The translations under genes were made by a program, and so were the position numbers. Source: CAXPZW01 sp049594615 (GTDB lineage: Bacteria; Bacteroidota; Bacteroidia; Flavobacteriales_D; Sanyastnellaceae). From it: a stretch of DNA of 41,694 bases. Shown here one piece after another: positions 6,925 to 16,249 of the stretch. The notes beneath the pieces were generated by a model that searched no databases, was not told the DNA's origin, and worked only from the letters and a program-made list of their open reading frames with translations. How positions within the stretch are numbered: the first letter of the stretch is position 1; each line of letters begins with the position of its first letter. The stretch covers positions 1 to 41,694 of the forward strand of contig JBMYJR010000021.1 of the NCBI GenBank assembly GCA_049594615.1, written 5' to 3'.

Positions 6925-7766
6925 AACGTTGGGGATTGAGTTGCGGGGTTGGGCGCGAACCAACGGAAGCGTTCGCCGCGCCAGATCAGGTTGAACAGCA
7001 CCGTGAAGGGCGTCAGGAAAAACAGCGTCCAAATCGGTGCGGTATGTACGTAGTAGAAATGGCTTACGCCGAAGGTGATCACCGCCAACAGCACGCTCCA
7101 AACAACGCGTCCACGTTTGTGGCGCGGGGTGGTGACCGGGTCGGTGATCATAAAGAAGGTGAAGAGCAAGAGGGCCCCGTTGCTCAAGCGGTGCAAGGGC
7201 ACATCGAAGGTCCAGCCCAGGTACAAGACGCTGCGCGCGACTTCCAACAAGGCCAGCGTGCCTACGAACCACAAACTGGTGTCCAACCGTCCCACCCGAA
7301 AGAGCACCATGGCCGCTGCGGATCCAAAGAAGAACAGGAGCATCGGTCCACTGCCCCACTGGCCTGGTGAAATCCACGCTTCGCCGGTGAGTACAATGGC
7401 CGCGACGATGCCCAGGTTGGCGGGGTTGAAGATGTGCACCTTGTCGATCCGTAGCAAAAACTTGCTCCCAATGGCCATCATGGCCGCCAGGATGTAGACT
7501 TCCACTTGATTGGCTTTCAACAGCAGGCACAGTCCCAGCGCGGTGATGGCTGCACTTTTCATTGAGGTCCACGACTTGCCCGTCCATACAATACCAGTAG
7601 CCTGCACCAAGAACGAGGTGCCGAGCAAAGCGGTGTAGGCCGTCCATTGCCCAGCCCAGCCCAAGTCTACAATGCCGTAGGTCAAAAAGGCGCTGAGCGC
7701 AAGGATTTGAAAGTGGCGCGGGTCGGCAAAGAGCCAGGAACGAAATGCGAGAAGTGTGGTGTGCAT
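6921..7766 (-). CDS. RnfD/NqrB-like integral membrane protein
   Basis: The 281-residue product has about nine hydrophobic segments and belongs to the NQR2/RnfD/RnfE superfamily. Visible family motifs are HIFNPANLG (residues 111-119) and ITDPVTTPR (207-215), matching the HxFNPA and TDP motifs of RnfD and NqrB. In those subunits FMN is bound covalently to a Thr in an SGAT-like motif; I find no such motif here, so this shorter protein may lack that flavin. No other rnf or nqr gene is nearby. Related stand-alone proteins, including the UnbU group, have no settled function. I chose the ATG at 7766; the frame continues to a TTG at 7814, which would add 16 residues. The stop overlaps the DUF2330 start. 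A role as membrane electron carrier or transporter working with the DUF2330 protein is inference. Confidence 0.82.
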   Translation of the reverse strand: MHTTLLAFRSWLFADPRHFQILALSAFLTYGIVDLGWAGQWTAYTALLGTSFLVQATGIVWTGKSWTSMKSAAITALGLCLLLKANQVEVYILAAMMAIGSKFLLRIDKVHIFNPANLGIVAAIVLTGEAWISPGQWGSGPMLLFFFGSAAAMVLFRVGRLDTSLWFVGTLALLEVARSVLYLGWTFDVPLHRLSNGALLLFTFFMITDPVTTPRHKRGRVVWSVLLAVITFGVSHFYYVHTAPIWTLFFLTPFTVLFNLIWRGERFRWFAPNPATQSPTL

Positions 7767-7900
7767 GGGATCGGTATGTGGTTCCCCGTACACGTGTTTG
7801 GTAAAGGGGTTCAAATACCGGATGCCTTTTTTGCGTCATTCCACAAAATGGCCCTGTGAACTGCCACAAACTGGCAATCAGCTTGCCGCTGAGGAACCAT

Positions 7901-7908
7901 TAACTTCG
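7901..7908 (+). promoter_or_regulatory. Possible -7 box of the TamB-like gene
   Basis: TAACTTCG differs by one base from TAnnTTTG and ends only 6 bases before the ATG at 7915. If used, the transcript would be leaderless or nearly so. The match is imperfect and no -33 element is clear. Confidence 0.3.
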
Positions 7909-7914
7909 CCCTGT

Positions 7915-10900
7915 ATGAAACGCATGCTCAAATGGCTTCGAAATTTGCTGCTTTTCCTGCTGCTGCAGGTATTGGCGCTGTGGGTTGGGCTGCAAACTGA
8001 GTGGGGGCAAACCTGGGCTACCCAGCACATGGCCGGCTATTTGAGCGAAAAATTGGGCACTCGGGTTGAAGTGGGAACGGTCAACACCAACTTACGGTCA
8101 GACGCCATTTTGGGCGATGTCTACGTTGAAGATTTCGCCGGCGACACCTTGGTCTTCATCGACGAGGTGCGCCTAAACGGGTTCAACTTCAATGAGCGGG
8201 CTGAGTGCATTCGTATCGATAAAATTGAGCTGGATCGCCCTACTTTCTATCTGCACAAGCCTCAAGGCGACACCGACTGGAACCTCCAATTCCTTATCGA
8301 CTACCTCGCCACCGAAGGCAGTGACTCTTCGGAGATGTGCATGGAGGTTAACCGCATCCGCATCGCAGGCGGCCGCTTTCGTTTGGACAACGACAACGAG
8401 CCACCCATTGACGCCCCGCGTATTGATTGGCAGCATTTGGGCCTGAGCGCCATTGACATGGAAGCCGATGACTTCCGTTGGTTGGGCGACTCCATCTCGT
8501 CACATGTGCTCCACCTGCATGCCCGCGAGCAAAGTGGCTTCCGGTTAAAGGAATTCGCAGGGCTGTTCCAGATGGGCAGTAAGCGGATAGTTGTGGATGA
8601 CCAGATCCTACGCACCAACAACAGCGACCTTGAGGGGCGTTTGGCCTTCAAATTCAAGTCCTTGGAAGATTTTACGGACTTCGAAACCAAGGTCCGTATG
8701 AACTGTTCGTTTGCCGAAAGTCACTTGGAAATGGGAGACTTGGCCTATTTCTCTGAAAGCCTCGAAGGACTGGAGAAGCCCTTGGATTTTAGCGGAAAGA
8801 TTCGCGGGCGGGTGAACAACCTTAAGGTGCGCAATCTGGACCTGCGTTTCGGCAACCGTTCTCAATTCAAAGGCGATTGTGACCTCACGGGCCTGCCGGA
8901 AATCGGCCGCAGCTTCATTTCCCTGACCGTCGACCAGATGAGCACCAACAAGGGGGACTTGGAAGCCATTCCTATTCTTCCCTTCACCTCGGGCAAGAAG
9001 TTGAAGACTCCGGACAATTTTGCCCAATTAGGAGACATGCGCTTTGAAGGCAACTTCACGGGTTTCCTCTCGGACTTCGCGGCTTACGGTGATTTGAAAA
9101 CGGCGATTGGCGCCGTAAGTGCAGACATACACTTGGAGGAAGGCTCGGATACCTACACCTTTGAAGGACGTCTGAACACCGAAAACTTCGACCTTGGAAA
9201 ATTCTACAGCAACCAGACCTTGGGCAGCCTCACCAGCCACTTGGTGGTGTCAGGCAGCGGGCTCACCCGCGACGATTTGGACGCCACGGTGGTGGGCGAC
9301 ATCGACGCCTTTGGACTCAACGGCTACACCTACACCGGGACCACAGTCAACGGACAATACCGCCAAAACTTCTTTGAAGGAGATGTGATCCTGGACGACC
9401 CGGCTTGTATCCTTGACTTTGGTGGCAAAATCGACTTCACCAACCAGCGTCCTACATACCGGTTCGTTGCCGAAATCGGAAACATCGACCTCAAAACCCT
9501 CAATCTGTACCAAGGCGCCGAGTACTCCTGCCTCTCAGGCAAAGCCACCGTGGATGGGTCAGGCTTTGACTTGGATGCCTTGGAAGGGAGCTACGTCATC
9601 GAAGAACTCACCTACTGCGCCATCTCCGACGAATGCCGGTTGGACCGGGTGAATATGACTGCCTCACATACCGACCGTGGACCTGAGCTCACCCTGGAAT
9701 CTTCCATTCTGGACGCCGACCTCACCGGGCGCATCGACTTGGACAAGCTCCCGCTGGCCATGGAATTCATCTTGGCCGATTTGGTGCCTACCTATCCTGT
9801 CCCCCTTGGTGTGCGCGAGCCCGATGAAGACTTCGACTTCAACCTTACGGTCAAGGACTGGACGCTGGTGGAAACCTTCTTCTTGCCCGAAGTGGGCGTC
9901 GCACCGGGCACCCAATTCCACCTGGATCTGCACGAGGATGTGCACGACTTCAGCGTGAAACTTCACAGCGATTCGCTGCGCTACCAAGATGTGGTGGTGA
10001 CCCGTCCCGACCTGGATGTCGCACGTTTAGATGCGGGCGTCATTGTGGACCTGCACGCCGACCGCTTGGCCTTGAGCCCAGCCCTCGGATTTGATAGCCT
10101 GCAAGTGGATGCGCACAGCGAAGGAGCTCGGGTGTTGACCCACATCGACTGGAACACCACAAGCGAAGGCCATGCTGGCGACCTGAACTCGGTGCTGGAG
10201 ATTGTGTCCATCGACGCGCTCAATTTGTCGTTCAACGCCTCGGAAATTGAACTGAACGGCCGCACATGGGACCTCCACCCCGATGCCCTGCTGCAGTACA
10301 CCCCCGAAGAAATACACGTCGAAAACATGCTCATCCAAGACGGCCCAGAGTTCCTACGCGTGGCCGGTGATCTGAGTACAGACCCACGGAAAGAGATGGA
10401 GGTCGAGTTGGCCGGATTTGAGTTGGACAACATCAACCCATTCTTGGGCGATGCCATGGAGATCCAAGGCAACGTGTCGGGCACCGCCTCCATCCGCGAT
10501 CCTTACGAGGAGCAATTGATCAACTCCGACCTGATTGTGGCCGGGTTTGAGTTACAAGAATATTACATCGGAGATGTGTGTGTGGAGAGTGTCTGGGACA
10601 ACTCTACGAACCGCCTCTACCTCAACGGCGAGCTCAAGAAAGACGACTTCGACACCTTCGTATTCAACGGGCAATACATCCCCGAAGACGAAGAAAACGC
10701 GCTGGACATCCTCATGACCGTCAACCGCTTTGAGCTGGACTTCATCAACACGTTTGTGGATGAGGGGGTCTCGGATTTGGACGGTACGGCTACAGGGTAC
10801 GTGCAGGTGTCCGGCACCCCCGACAAACCACTACTCAATGGCGAGTTGGACTTTGATCAAGTCACCGCCAGCGTGGACTACTTGGGCACCACCTACACCT

Positions 10901-12309
10901 TTGCCGAGAAGGCCACCATCTACCCCGATATGTTCACCATGGACAACATCACCGTGCACGACCAGGAAAACAACGATGGCTTTTTGGTAGGTACGGTCAT
11001 CCACGACAACTTCACCAATTGGAACTTCGACTTGGCGCTGTTTGTGGACGAGGAACCCTTCCTGTGCATGAACACCACCAAACAGGACAACGATCTGTTT
11101 TACGGCAAGGCATACGGGCAAGGCTACATCAACGTCTCGGGCTACGAGGACCACTTGATTTTTGACATCGAGCTGCGCAGCGGCAAAGGCACCTCCTTGG
11201 CGCTGCCCTTGGAAGAAACCGGCGAGGTGCAATTCGAAGACTTTGTCACCTTCATTGACCCCAATAAAAAGGAAGAGAAAACCGCGGTAGACCTCTCAGG
11301 AATTGAGCTAAACTTTGGGCTGGACATCACGCCCGAAGCCGAAATCATGCTGATTTTGGACGAAGCCGTGGGCGACGTGATGCGCGGCCGCGGCCAAGGG
11401 CATTTGGAAATGAGCATTTCCACCTTGGGTACCTTTGAGATGGTGGGACTGATTGAGGTGCTGGAGGGCAACTACCTCTTCACGCTTAAAAATCTGATCA
11501 ACAAGGAGTTTGCAGTCCGCCCAGGCGGTACCATCGCTTGGTACGGCGACCCCATCGCTGCTGACCTCAACATGGAGGCCATATACGAGCTCGAGGCCCC
11601 GCTGTACGACCTGCTGGGCGACGAAAACAACGCGGCTTACAAGAACCGCTCCCCCATTGATTTGGTCATGGAGCTCGAGGGAAACATGTTGACGCCAGAA
11701 ATCCACTTTGACATTGAGCTGCCCTCTGCTGACGACATCACGCGCTCACGGGTCAATTCCATTTTGAGCTCGGAGGAGGAGTTGAACCGGCAGGCTTTCT
11801 CGTTGCTGGTGCTCAAGCGGTTCGTATCGCCTCACCGTGGCGGAGGAAGTGCCGGAAACGCTTTGGCCGTGAATACCCTGGAAATGCTGTCTTCTCAAAT
11901 GGGACTTTGGCTGAGTGACATCTCCGAGGACTTTGACATTGGCATCAACTACAGTCCAGGCGACGAGATTTCCAACGAGGAGATTGCCATCGCACTTTCT
12001 ACCCAGCTGTTCAACGACCGCCTGCGCATCAGTGGCAACTTTGGGGTGAGCCAAGGCAACGAGGCCAACCAGAACCCCTCCAACCTCATCGGCGACATCA
12101 AGATCGAGTACAGCATCACCGAGGACGGCAAAATCCGTTTGGTGGTCTACAACGAGACCAACGACTACGCAGTGGCCACCACAGCGCAATCCACTTACAC
12201 CCAAGGGGTTGGGGTGCTTTACCAAGAGGAATTCGACACCATAGACGAGTTCTACTGCGGGTTCAAGAACTTGTTCCGCCGCGAATCTGAGCGCTCACCC
12301 TGCCGCTAG
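7915..12309 (+). CDS. tamB: TamB-like translocation/assembly module protein
   Basis: The 1464-residue product has an N-terminal signal anchor (MKRMLKWLRNLLLFLLLQVL) and then a very long beta-rich region of repeated short strands, as in AsmA/TamB-type proteins that bridge the inner and outer membrane. The C-terminal TamB domain is clear from about residue 1140: GRGQGHLEMSISTLGTFEM, then GLIEVLEGNYLFTL and FAVRPGGTIAWYGDP. The family helps insert outer-membrane proteins and moves phospholipids across the periplasm. In Bacteroidota tamB often sits beside a BamA/TamA-type gene, but none is next to it here. The ATG at 7915 starts the hydrophobic anchor; the frame is open further upstream, but that part shows no protein signal and overlaps the divergent gene. 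It seems to be transcribed alone. Confidence 0.9.
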   Translation: MKRMLKWLRNLLLFLLLQVLALWVGLQTEWGQTWATQHMAGYLSEKLGTRVEVGTVNTNLRSDAILGDVYVEDFAGDTLVFIDEVRLNGFNFNERAECIRIDKIELDRPTFYLHKPQGDTDWNLQFLIDYLATEGSDSSEMCMEVNRIRIAGGRFRLDNDNEPPIDAPRIDWQHLGLSAIDMEADDFRWLGDSISSHVLHLHAREQSGFRLKEFAGLFQMGSKRIVVDDQILRTNNSDLEGRLAFKFKSLEDFTDFETKVRMNCSFAESHLEMGDLAYFSESLEGLEKPLDFSGKIRGRVNNLKVRNLDLRFGNRSQFKGDCDLTGLPEIGRSFISLTVDQMSTNKGDLEAIPILPFTSGKKLKTPDNFAQLGDMRFEGNFTGFLSDFAAYGDLKTAIGAVSADIHLEEGSDTYTFEGRLNTENFDLGKFYSNQTLGSLTSHLVVSGSGLTRDDLDATVVGDIDAFGLNGYTYTGTTVNGQYRQNFFEGDVILDDPACILDFGGKIDFTNQRPTYRFVAEIGNIDLKTLNLYQGAEYSCLSGKATVDGSGFDLDALEGSYVIEELTYCAISDECRLDRVNMTASHTDRGPELTLESSILDADLTGRIDLDKLPLAMEFILADLVPTYPVPLGVREPDEDFDFNLTVKDWTLVETFFLPEVGVAPGTQFHLDLHEDVHDFSVKLHSDSLRYQDVVVTRPDLDVARLDAGVIVDLHADRLALSPALGFDSLQVDAHSEGARVLTHIDWNTTSEGHAGDLNSVLEIVSIDALNLSFNASEIELNGRTWDLHPDALLQYTPEEIHVENMLIQDGPEFLRVAGDLSTDPRKEMEVELAGFELDNINPFLGDAMEIQGNVSGTASIRDPYEEQLINSDLIVAGFELQEYYIGDVCVESVWDNSTNRLYLNGELKKDDFDTFVFNGQYIPEDEENALDILMTVNRFELDFINTFVDEGVSDLDGTATGYVQVSGTPDKPLLNGELDFDQVTASVDYLGTTYTFAEKATIYPDMFTMDNITVHDQENNDGFLVGTVIHDNFTNWNFDLALFVDEEPFLCMNTTKQDNDLFYGKAYGQGYINVSGYEDHLIFDIELRSGKGTSLALPLEETGEVQFEDFVTFIDPNKKEEKTAVDLSGIELNFGLDITPEAEIMLILDEAVGDVMRGRGQGHLEMSISTLGTFEMVGLIEVLEGNYLFTLKNLINKEFAVRPGGTIAWYGDPIAADLNMEAIYELEAPLYDLLGDENNAAYKNRSPIDLVMELEGNMLTPEIHFDIELPSADDITRSRVNSILSSEEELNRQAFSLLVLKRFVSPHRGGGSAGNALAVNTLEMLSSQMGLWLSDISEDFDIGINYSPGDEISNEEIAIALSTQLFNDRLRISGNFGVSQGNEANQNPSNLIGDIKIEYSITEDGKIRLVVYNETNDYAVATTAQSTYTQGVGVLYQEEFDTIDEFYCGFKNLFRRESERSPCR

Positions 12310-12351
12310 ACTTCCCATGTTTCGTCGAACAATGGCCGAGCTCGACGGGTC

Positions 12352-12358
12352 TATTTTG
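12352..12358 (+). promoter_or_regulatory. Possible -7 box of the sugar dehydrogenase/receptor operon
   Basis: TATTTTG lies 29 bases before the ATG at 12388 and resembles the TAnnTTTG consensus with one spacer base missing. No -33 element is clear. Confidence 0.3.
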
Positions 12359-12387
12359 CGTAACTTCACTCAACCAATTGAACCTGC

Positions 12388-13791
12388 ATGCAAGCGAACC
12401 ATTTTTTCCTAGCGCTCTGCGCGGCTGTACTGACATTGCCTTCGGTAGCCCAAGAGGGCACCTGGGAGGTGGGCAGTACCACCCTCACCGAATACGACTT
12501 GGCCACCGGTATTGACCTGCCGTGGGAAATCCTCTGGGGTCCCGACGACCACATTTGGTGCAGCACCCGTCCGGGCAAAGTGCTCCGCATCGACCCCCAA
12601 ACCGGCACCTACACCGAAATCCTCGAGAAGTCGGTCATGGGCAGCGGTTCGGGCGAAGGAGGCATGCTGGGCATGTGCCTCCATCCCAACTTTGACACCG
12701 ACCCTTACGTGTACATCGTATACTGCACCGGTTCGGCATGGACCGGGAGCGAGCAGCTGAGCCGTTTCACTTGGAACGGCACCGAGTTGGTGGACGAAGA
12801 GGTCATCCTCGACGACATTCCCGCGGGCGGCATCCACAACGGTTCGCGTGTGCTGGTGCTTCCGGACAACACCCTGCTGATGACCACCGGCGATGTGGGC
12901 GACGGCGACTTCCACAGCCAAAACCCCAACACCATCGCGGGCAAAACCCTCCGTCTCAACCTGGACGGTTCCATCCCCGCTGACAACCCCGATCCCACCA
13001 GCTATGTGTACAGCATCGGTCACCGAAATGCGCAAGGCTTGTGCTTGGGTCCCAACGGACTGATCTACAGCTCTGAGCACGGCCAAAGCAACTGGGACGA
13101 GTTCAACATCATCACCCCCGACGCCAACTACGGCTGGCCTGAGGTGGAAGGCCCGTGCAACACCTCTGCTGAGCAAGAGTTTTGCGCGGAAAACGACGTC
13201 ACCGAACCCCTGAAAACCTGGAGCCCGTGCGTGGCGGTCAACGGCATTGAGTACTACAACCACGAAGCCATTCCCGAGTGGCAAAACAGCGTGTTAATGG
13301 CCGTGCTTGGTGGCCTCAGTGGCGTGTACGAACGCCTGAGCGTGCTCCACATGAACGACGACGGCACCGTCATCGACAGCGAAGACCAGTACTTCTCGGA
13401 GTTCAACCAGCGCATCCGCGACATCTGCGTGAACCCACACACCGGCGCCGTGTACGTGGCCCTCAACGGCCCCGGCTACCCCGGCTCTGGTCCCAACACC
13501 ATCAAGGAGTTTGTAAACGAGTCGTACGTGTCGGTGAACGAACTGAAAGGCAACGCGCCTGCGGTGACCGTGTTTCCCAACCCGGTGGACGCCAGCGGTA
13601 CCATCGCGTTTGACGAGGGCTTTATCGGTGGCAAATTCACCGTGATGAGTTTCGAGGGCAAGGTGGTGGACCAACGCTATGTGGAAGACACCCAAATGAT
13701 TTTCGACGCCTCGTCATGGGCGGCCGGTAACTACTTTATACGCGTGGAAAGTGCCTTTGGCATTGCCACCCAAACCTTTGTGGTTCGTTAG
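12388..13791 (+). CDS. Secreted PQQ-dependent sugar dehydrogenase (GSDH family) with T9SS sorting domain
   Basis: The 467-residue product has a signal peptide (ending near SVAQEGTW), a glucose/sorbosone dehydrogenase (GSDH) beta-propeller at about residues 28-380, and a type A T9SS C-terminal domain (from VFPNPVDASG near 392 to the terminal VVR). GSDH features include LPWEILWGPDDHIWCS, GGMLGMCLHPNF, GDGDFHSQNPNTIAGKTLRL and GHRNAQGL. Family members oxidise sugars with PQQ and calcium, although some homologues act on other substrates. The sorting domain means it is carried across the outer membrane by T9SS and released or surface-attached. The stop codon is followed at once by the ATG of a TonB-dependent receptor, so the two are one unit. 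The fold is secure; the actual substrate is not readable. Confidence 0.92.
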   Translation: MQANHFFLALCAAVLTLPSVAQEGTWEVGSTTLTEYDLATGIDLPWEILWGPDDHIWCSTRPGKVLRIDPQTGTYTEILEKSVMGSGSGEGGMLGMCLHPNFDTDPYVYIVYCTGSAWTGSEQLSRFTWNGTELVDEEVILDDIPAGGIHNGSRVLVLPDNTLLMTTGDVGDGDFHSQNPNTIAGKTLRLNLDGSIPADNPDPTSYVYSIGHRNAQGLCLGPNGLIYSSEHGQSNWDEFNIITPDANYGWPEVEGPCNTSAEQEFCAENDVTEPLKTWSPCVAVNGIEYYNHEAIPEWQNSVLMAVLGGLSGVYERLSVLHMNDDGTVIDSEDQYFSEFNQRIRDICVNPHTGAVYVALNGPGYPGSGPNTIKEFVNESYVSVNELKGNAPAVTVFPNPVDASGTIAFDEGFIGGKFTVMSFEGKVVDQRYVEDTQMIFDASSWAAGNYFIRVESAFGIATQTFVVR

Positions 13792-16140
13792 ATGAGCGTA
13801 TTCAAAACGATTTTTTCACTGGGCCTGCTGTTGAGCGGGCTCAGTGCGTTTGGACAAGATGCCTTCCAGCTGCTGGTCAATGAAGAAGGCAATCTTGAGC
13901 CCCTCTCCTTTGCCAACGTATTGGTGGAGTGCGACGGTGTTTTTGCACACGGCGTTCAAACCGACGTTGAAGGTGCCGCGCAAATTCCATTGACGCCTGG
14001 ATGCGATGTGGTCATCACCGCGTTGGGCTTTGAAACCGTGCGCATTCCGATGCCTCAGACCACCGCTGATGTCACGGTGAGTTTGAAAAGCGAGGTCATC
14101 TCCTTCCCGGGTCCGATGAACTGGCCCACCATTTACGCCTACAACGTCTACGAAAACCAACAACCTGAACCGCAATTGGCCGCCAACACGGCCATCCTGC
14201 GCGGGCAAAACTGGGACCGCCAGCTGACCGCTTCGATGGCCCAAGCGGTCAACTTGGAAGCAGGCGTGCGTCTGGACGAGCGAGGACTTGGCGGCAGTCG
14301 TCGCATCAGCATCCGTGGAAGCGCCTTGCGCAGCCCATTTGCGGTGCGCAACATCAAAGCCTACGTGGACGGCATTGCGCTGACCTCCCCCGATGGGTCT
14401 ACCCCGCTGGAACTGCTGGACGTGGCCGACCTGGGCTCTTTGGCCATTTTGAAAGGTTCGGCGGGGAGCGTCTACGGCCCCGGAAACGGGGGAGTATTGC
14501 TAGCCACCACCAACAGCCATGGGCGCAGCAACGTCAAGACTGAGGCGACTGTGGGGCAATACGGATTCCTGCGCAACCAAACGGCGGTACAGTACAGCTC
14601 GGACCGGGCGCGTTTCCGCGTGAGCCACGTATACCAAGAAAACGGCGGCTACCGCGCACAAGAATTCAACCACAAACAACAGGTGACCTTGAGCGGGTTT
14701 TGGGCCGCTTCGGACACGGTGAGCTACCGCATTTACGCGACCAACTACTCGGGACGCTGGGGTCTGCCCGGTGGGATTTCGCTGGATGACGCCCGTGAGA
14801 ACCCGCGTCAGGCCCGCGCCTTTGCAGAAGCCAACGGCACCCGTGTGGAGCGCACCCGCGCCCGCGTAGGACTGGCCCGCATCTGGAATACCGGCAAGTG
14901 GCGCAACACCACCAGCGTGTATGCCAACACCACCAACAAGATCAACCCGTACGGTACTTCGGCCTTTTTCAACGGCTACAAAGACGAGCAAGCCCAGGGC
15001 TGGGGCGCGCGTAGCGTACTCACCCGCAGCTATGACAGTGTAGGCAGCCGCACAGGCTGGTTGGAAATCAGCCTCGGTGGAGAGTTCCAACTGGAAGACA
15101 ACCTCCTGAATGAGTGGGAACTGGTCAACAGCAATCCGGGCGACTTCAAGTACCTCAACGAGACGCGTTCTACTGCTTGGACCACTTTCCTGCAGGCCCA
15201 GTACGACGACGGTCCGTTGGAACTCAGCGCAGGAATCAGCCTCAACCAAACCGTGTACGACAACACCGGCGAAAGCCAACAGCCCGACACCTTGATCTCG
15301 CTGCAGCAGCGCTTTGATCCTGGAGTCATGGTGTTGCCCCGCGTTTCGATGCGTTTGCAAACCGGCAGCTGGCAATGGCACGCGCAAGGAAGTCTGGGTG
15401 CCTCGGCCCCTTCCCTGTTTGAAATGGTCAATCCCGAAGACGGCACCTTTGCCCCTGAGCTCACTGCAGAACGTTCCCTCAATGGTGAAATAGGCGTGGT
15501 GCGCAACTCAGCAAGCATGCTGGGCGAAGTCAATCGCCCGCTGGGCTTGACGGCCTATTGGACGCGCTTGCAAGATGCCATCCTACCGGCCAACGAAGTG
15601 CTCTTCACCAACGGCGGAGAAATCGACTTGCGCGGCTTGGAAGCGTTTGCCGAGGCCATCACTGGATACGAAGGCCAATCCTGGCGCGTGCACGGCCGCA
15701 CCGTGGCCGCCTTGCAGACCTACACCTTTGTGACCTTCAACGAAGGCGACGTGTCGTTTAAAGACAAGTATGTGCCTGGGCTGCCGCAGTTCACCTGGAC
15801 CAACCAAGTGTCGCTGCGCTACAACCTAAACGCAAACGCCTACAACGGGGTGATGAACCTCTTTGAACTGACCGCCACCCACCGCTGGAACGACCGCACC
15901 CCTGTGGACAACGAAAACGAAACATGGGCCCCTGCGTGGAACACCGTGGACGTGCAACTGCGCTACCACCGCAACTGGAAGCGATGGGACTTTTCTGCCC
16001 ATACAGGCGTACTCAACCTTACCGACACGTTGTACTCCAACTTCTTGCAGGTGAACGCCTTTGGTGGACGCTTCTTCAACCCAGCTCCAGGTCGTATGGC
16101 CTATGGTGGATTGGCGATTCGTTACACCTTGCCGGGGTGA
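13792..16140 (+). CDS. TonB-dependent outer-membrane receptor
   Basis: The 782-residue product has a signal peptide (ending near SAFGQDAF), a carboxypeptidase-regulatory-like domain (about residues 25-105), a TonB plug (about 130-235) and a 22-strand-type barrel ending in RYTLPG. The plug has RISIRGSALRS, then VRNIKAYVDGIALTSPDGST (about 170-205) and LKGSAGSVYGPGNGGVLL. The VR-[IL]-x-x-Y-x-DGI-x-x-T-x-PDG pattern resembles E. coli PqqU (YncD), the PQQ importer, and related small-ligand receptors. No SusD partner is present, so glycan uptake of the SusCD kind is unlikely. The ATG directly follows the stop of the PQQ-type dehydrogenase gene with no gap, which fits PQQ uptake or uptake of the oxidation product. 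The class is certain; the ligand is inference. Confidence 0.93.
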   Translation: MSVFKTIFSLGLLLSGLSAFGQDAFQLLVNEEGNLEPLSFANVLVECDGVFAHGVQTDVEGAAQIPLTPGCDVVITALGFETVRIPMPQTTADVTVSLKSEVISFPGPMNWPTIYAYNVYENQQPEPQLAANTAILRGQNWDRQLTASMAQAVNLEAGVRLDERGLGGSRRISIRGSALRSPFAVRNIKAYVDGIALTSPDGSTPLELLDVADLGSLAILKGSAGSVYGPGNGGVLLATTNSHGRSNVKTEATVGQYGFLRNQTAVQYSSDRARFRVSHVYQENGGYRAQEFNHKQQVTLSGFWAASDTVSYRIYATNYSGRWGLPGGISLDDARENPRQARAFAEANGTRVERTRARVGLARIWNTGKWRNTTSVYANTTNKINPYGTSAFFNGYKDEQAQGWGARSVLTRSYDSVGSRTGWLEISLGGEFQLEDNLLNEWELVNSNPGDFKYLNETRSTAWTTFLQAQYDDGPLELSAGISLNQTVYDNTGESQQPDTLISLQQRFDPGVMVLPRVSMRLQTGSWQWHAQGSLGASAPSLFEMVNPEDGTFAPELTAERSLNGEIGVVRNSASMLGEVNRPLGLTAYWTRLQDAILPANEVLFTNGGEIDLRGLEAFAEAITGYEGQSWRVHGRTVAALQTYTFVTFNEGDVSFKDKYVPGLPQFTWTNQVSLRYNLNANAYNGVMNLFELTATHRWNDRTPVDNENETWAPAWNTVDVQLRYHRNWKRWDFSAHTGVLNLTDTLYSNFLQVNAFGGRFFNPAPGRMAYGGLAIRYTLPG

Positions 16141-16249
16141 GCACCCTCGATCCTGATTTGAACGCTTACTTGCAATCCACTGGCTTTTTGGCCTTTGGGC
16201 ACTGCGTATTTCAGCAACCTATTCCCGCAATAAGCACAAAGCAAACAGA

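Noticed and set aside
6925..7869. The open frame of the DUF2330 gene runs about 315 codons further upstream.
   Set aside because: It overlaps the RnfD-like gene in another frame, shows no domain, and the ATG at 6924 starts a normal signal peptide.
7756..7914. Upstream extension of the TamB-like frame.
   Set aside because: The extra residues lack family similarity and would overlap the divergent gene start; the ATG at 7915 begins the signal anchor.
12388..16140. Receptor considered as part of a SusCD glycan-uptake locus.
   Set aside because: No SusD-like lipoprotein or glycoside hydrolase is nearby, and the plug pattern fits small-ligand receptors better.
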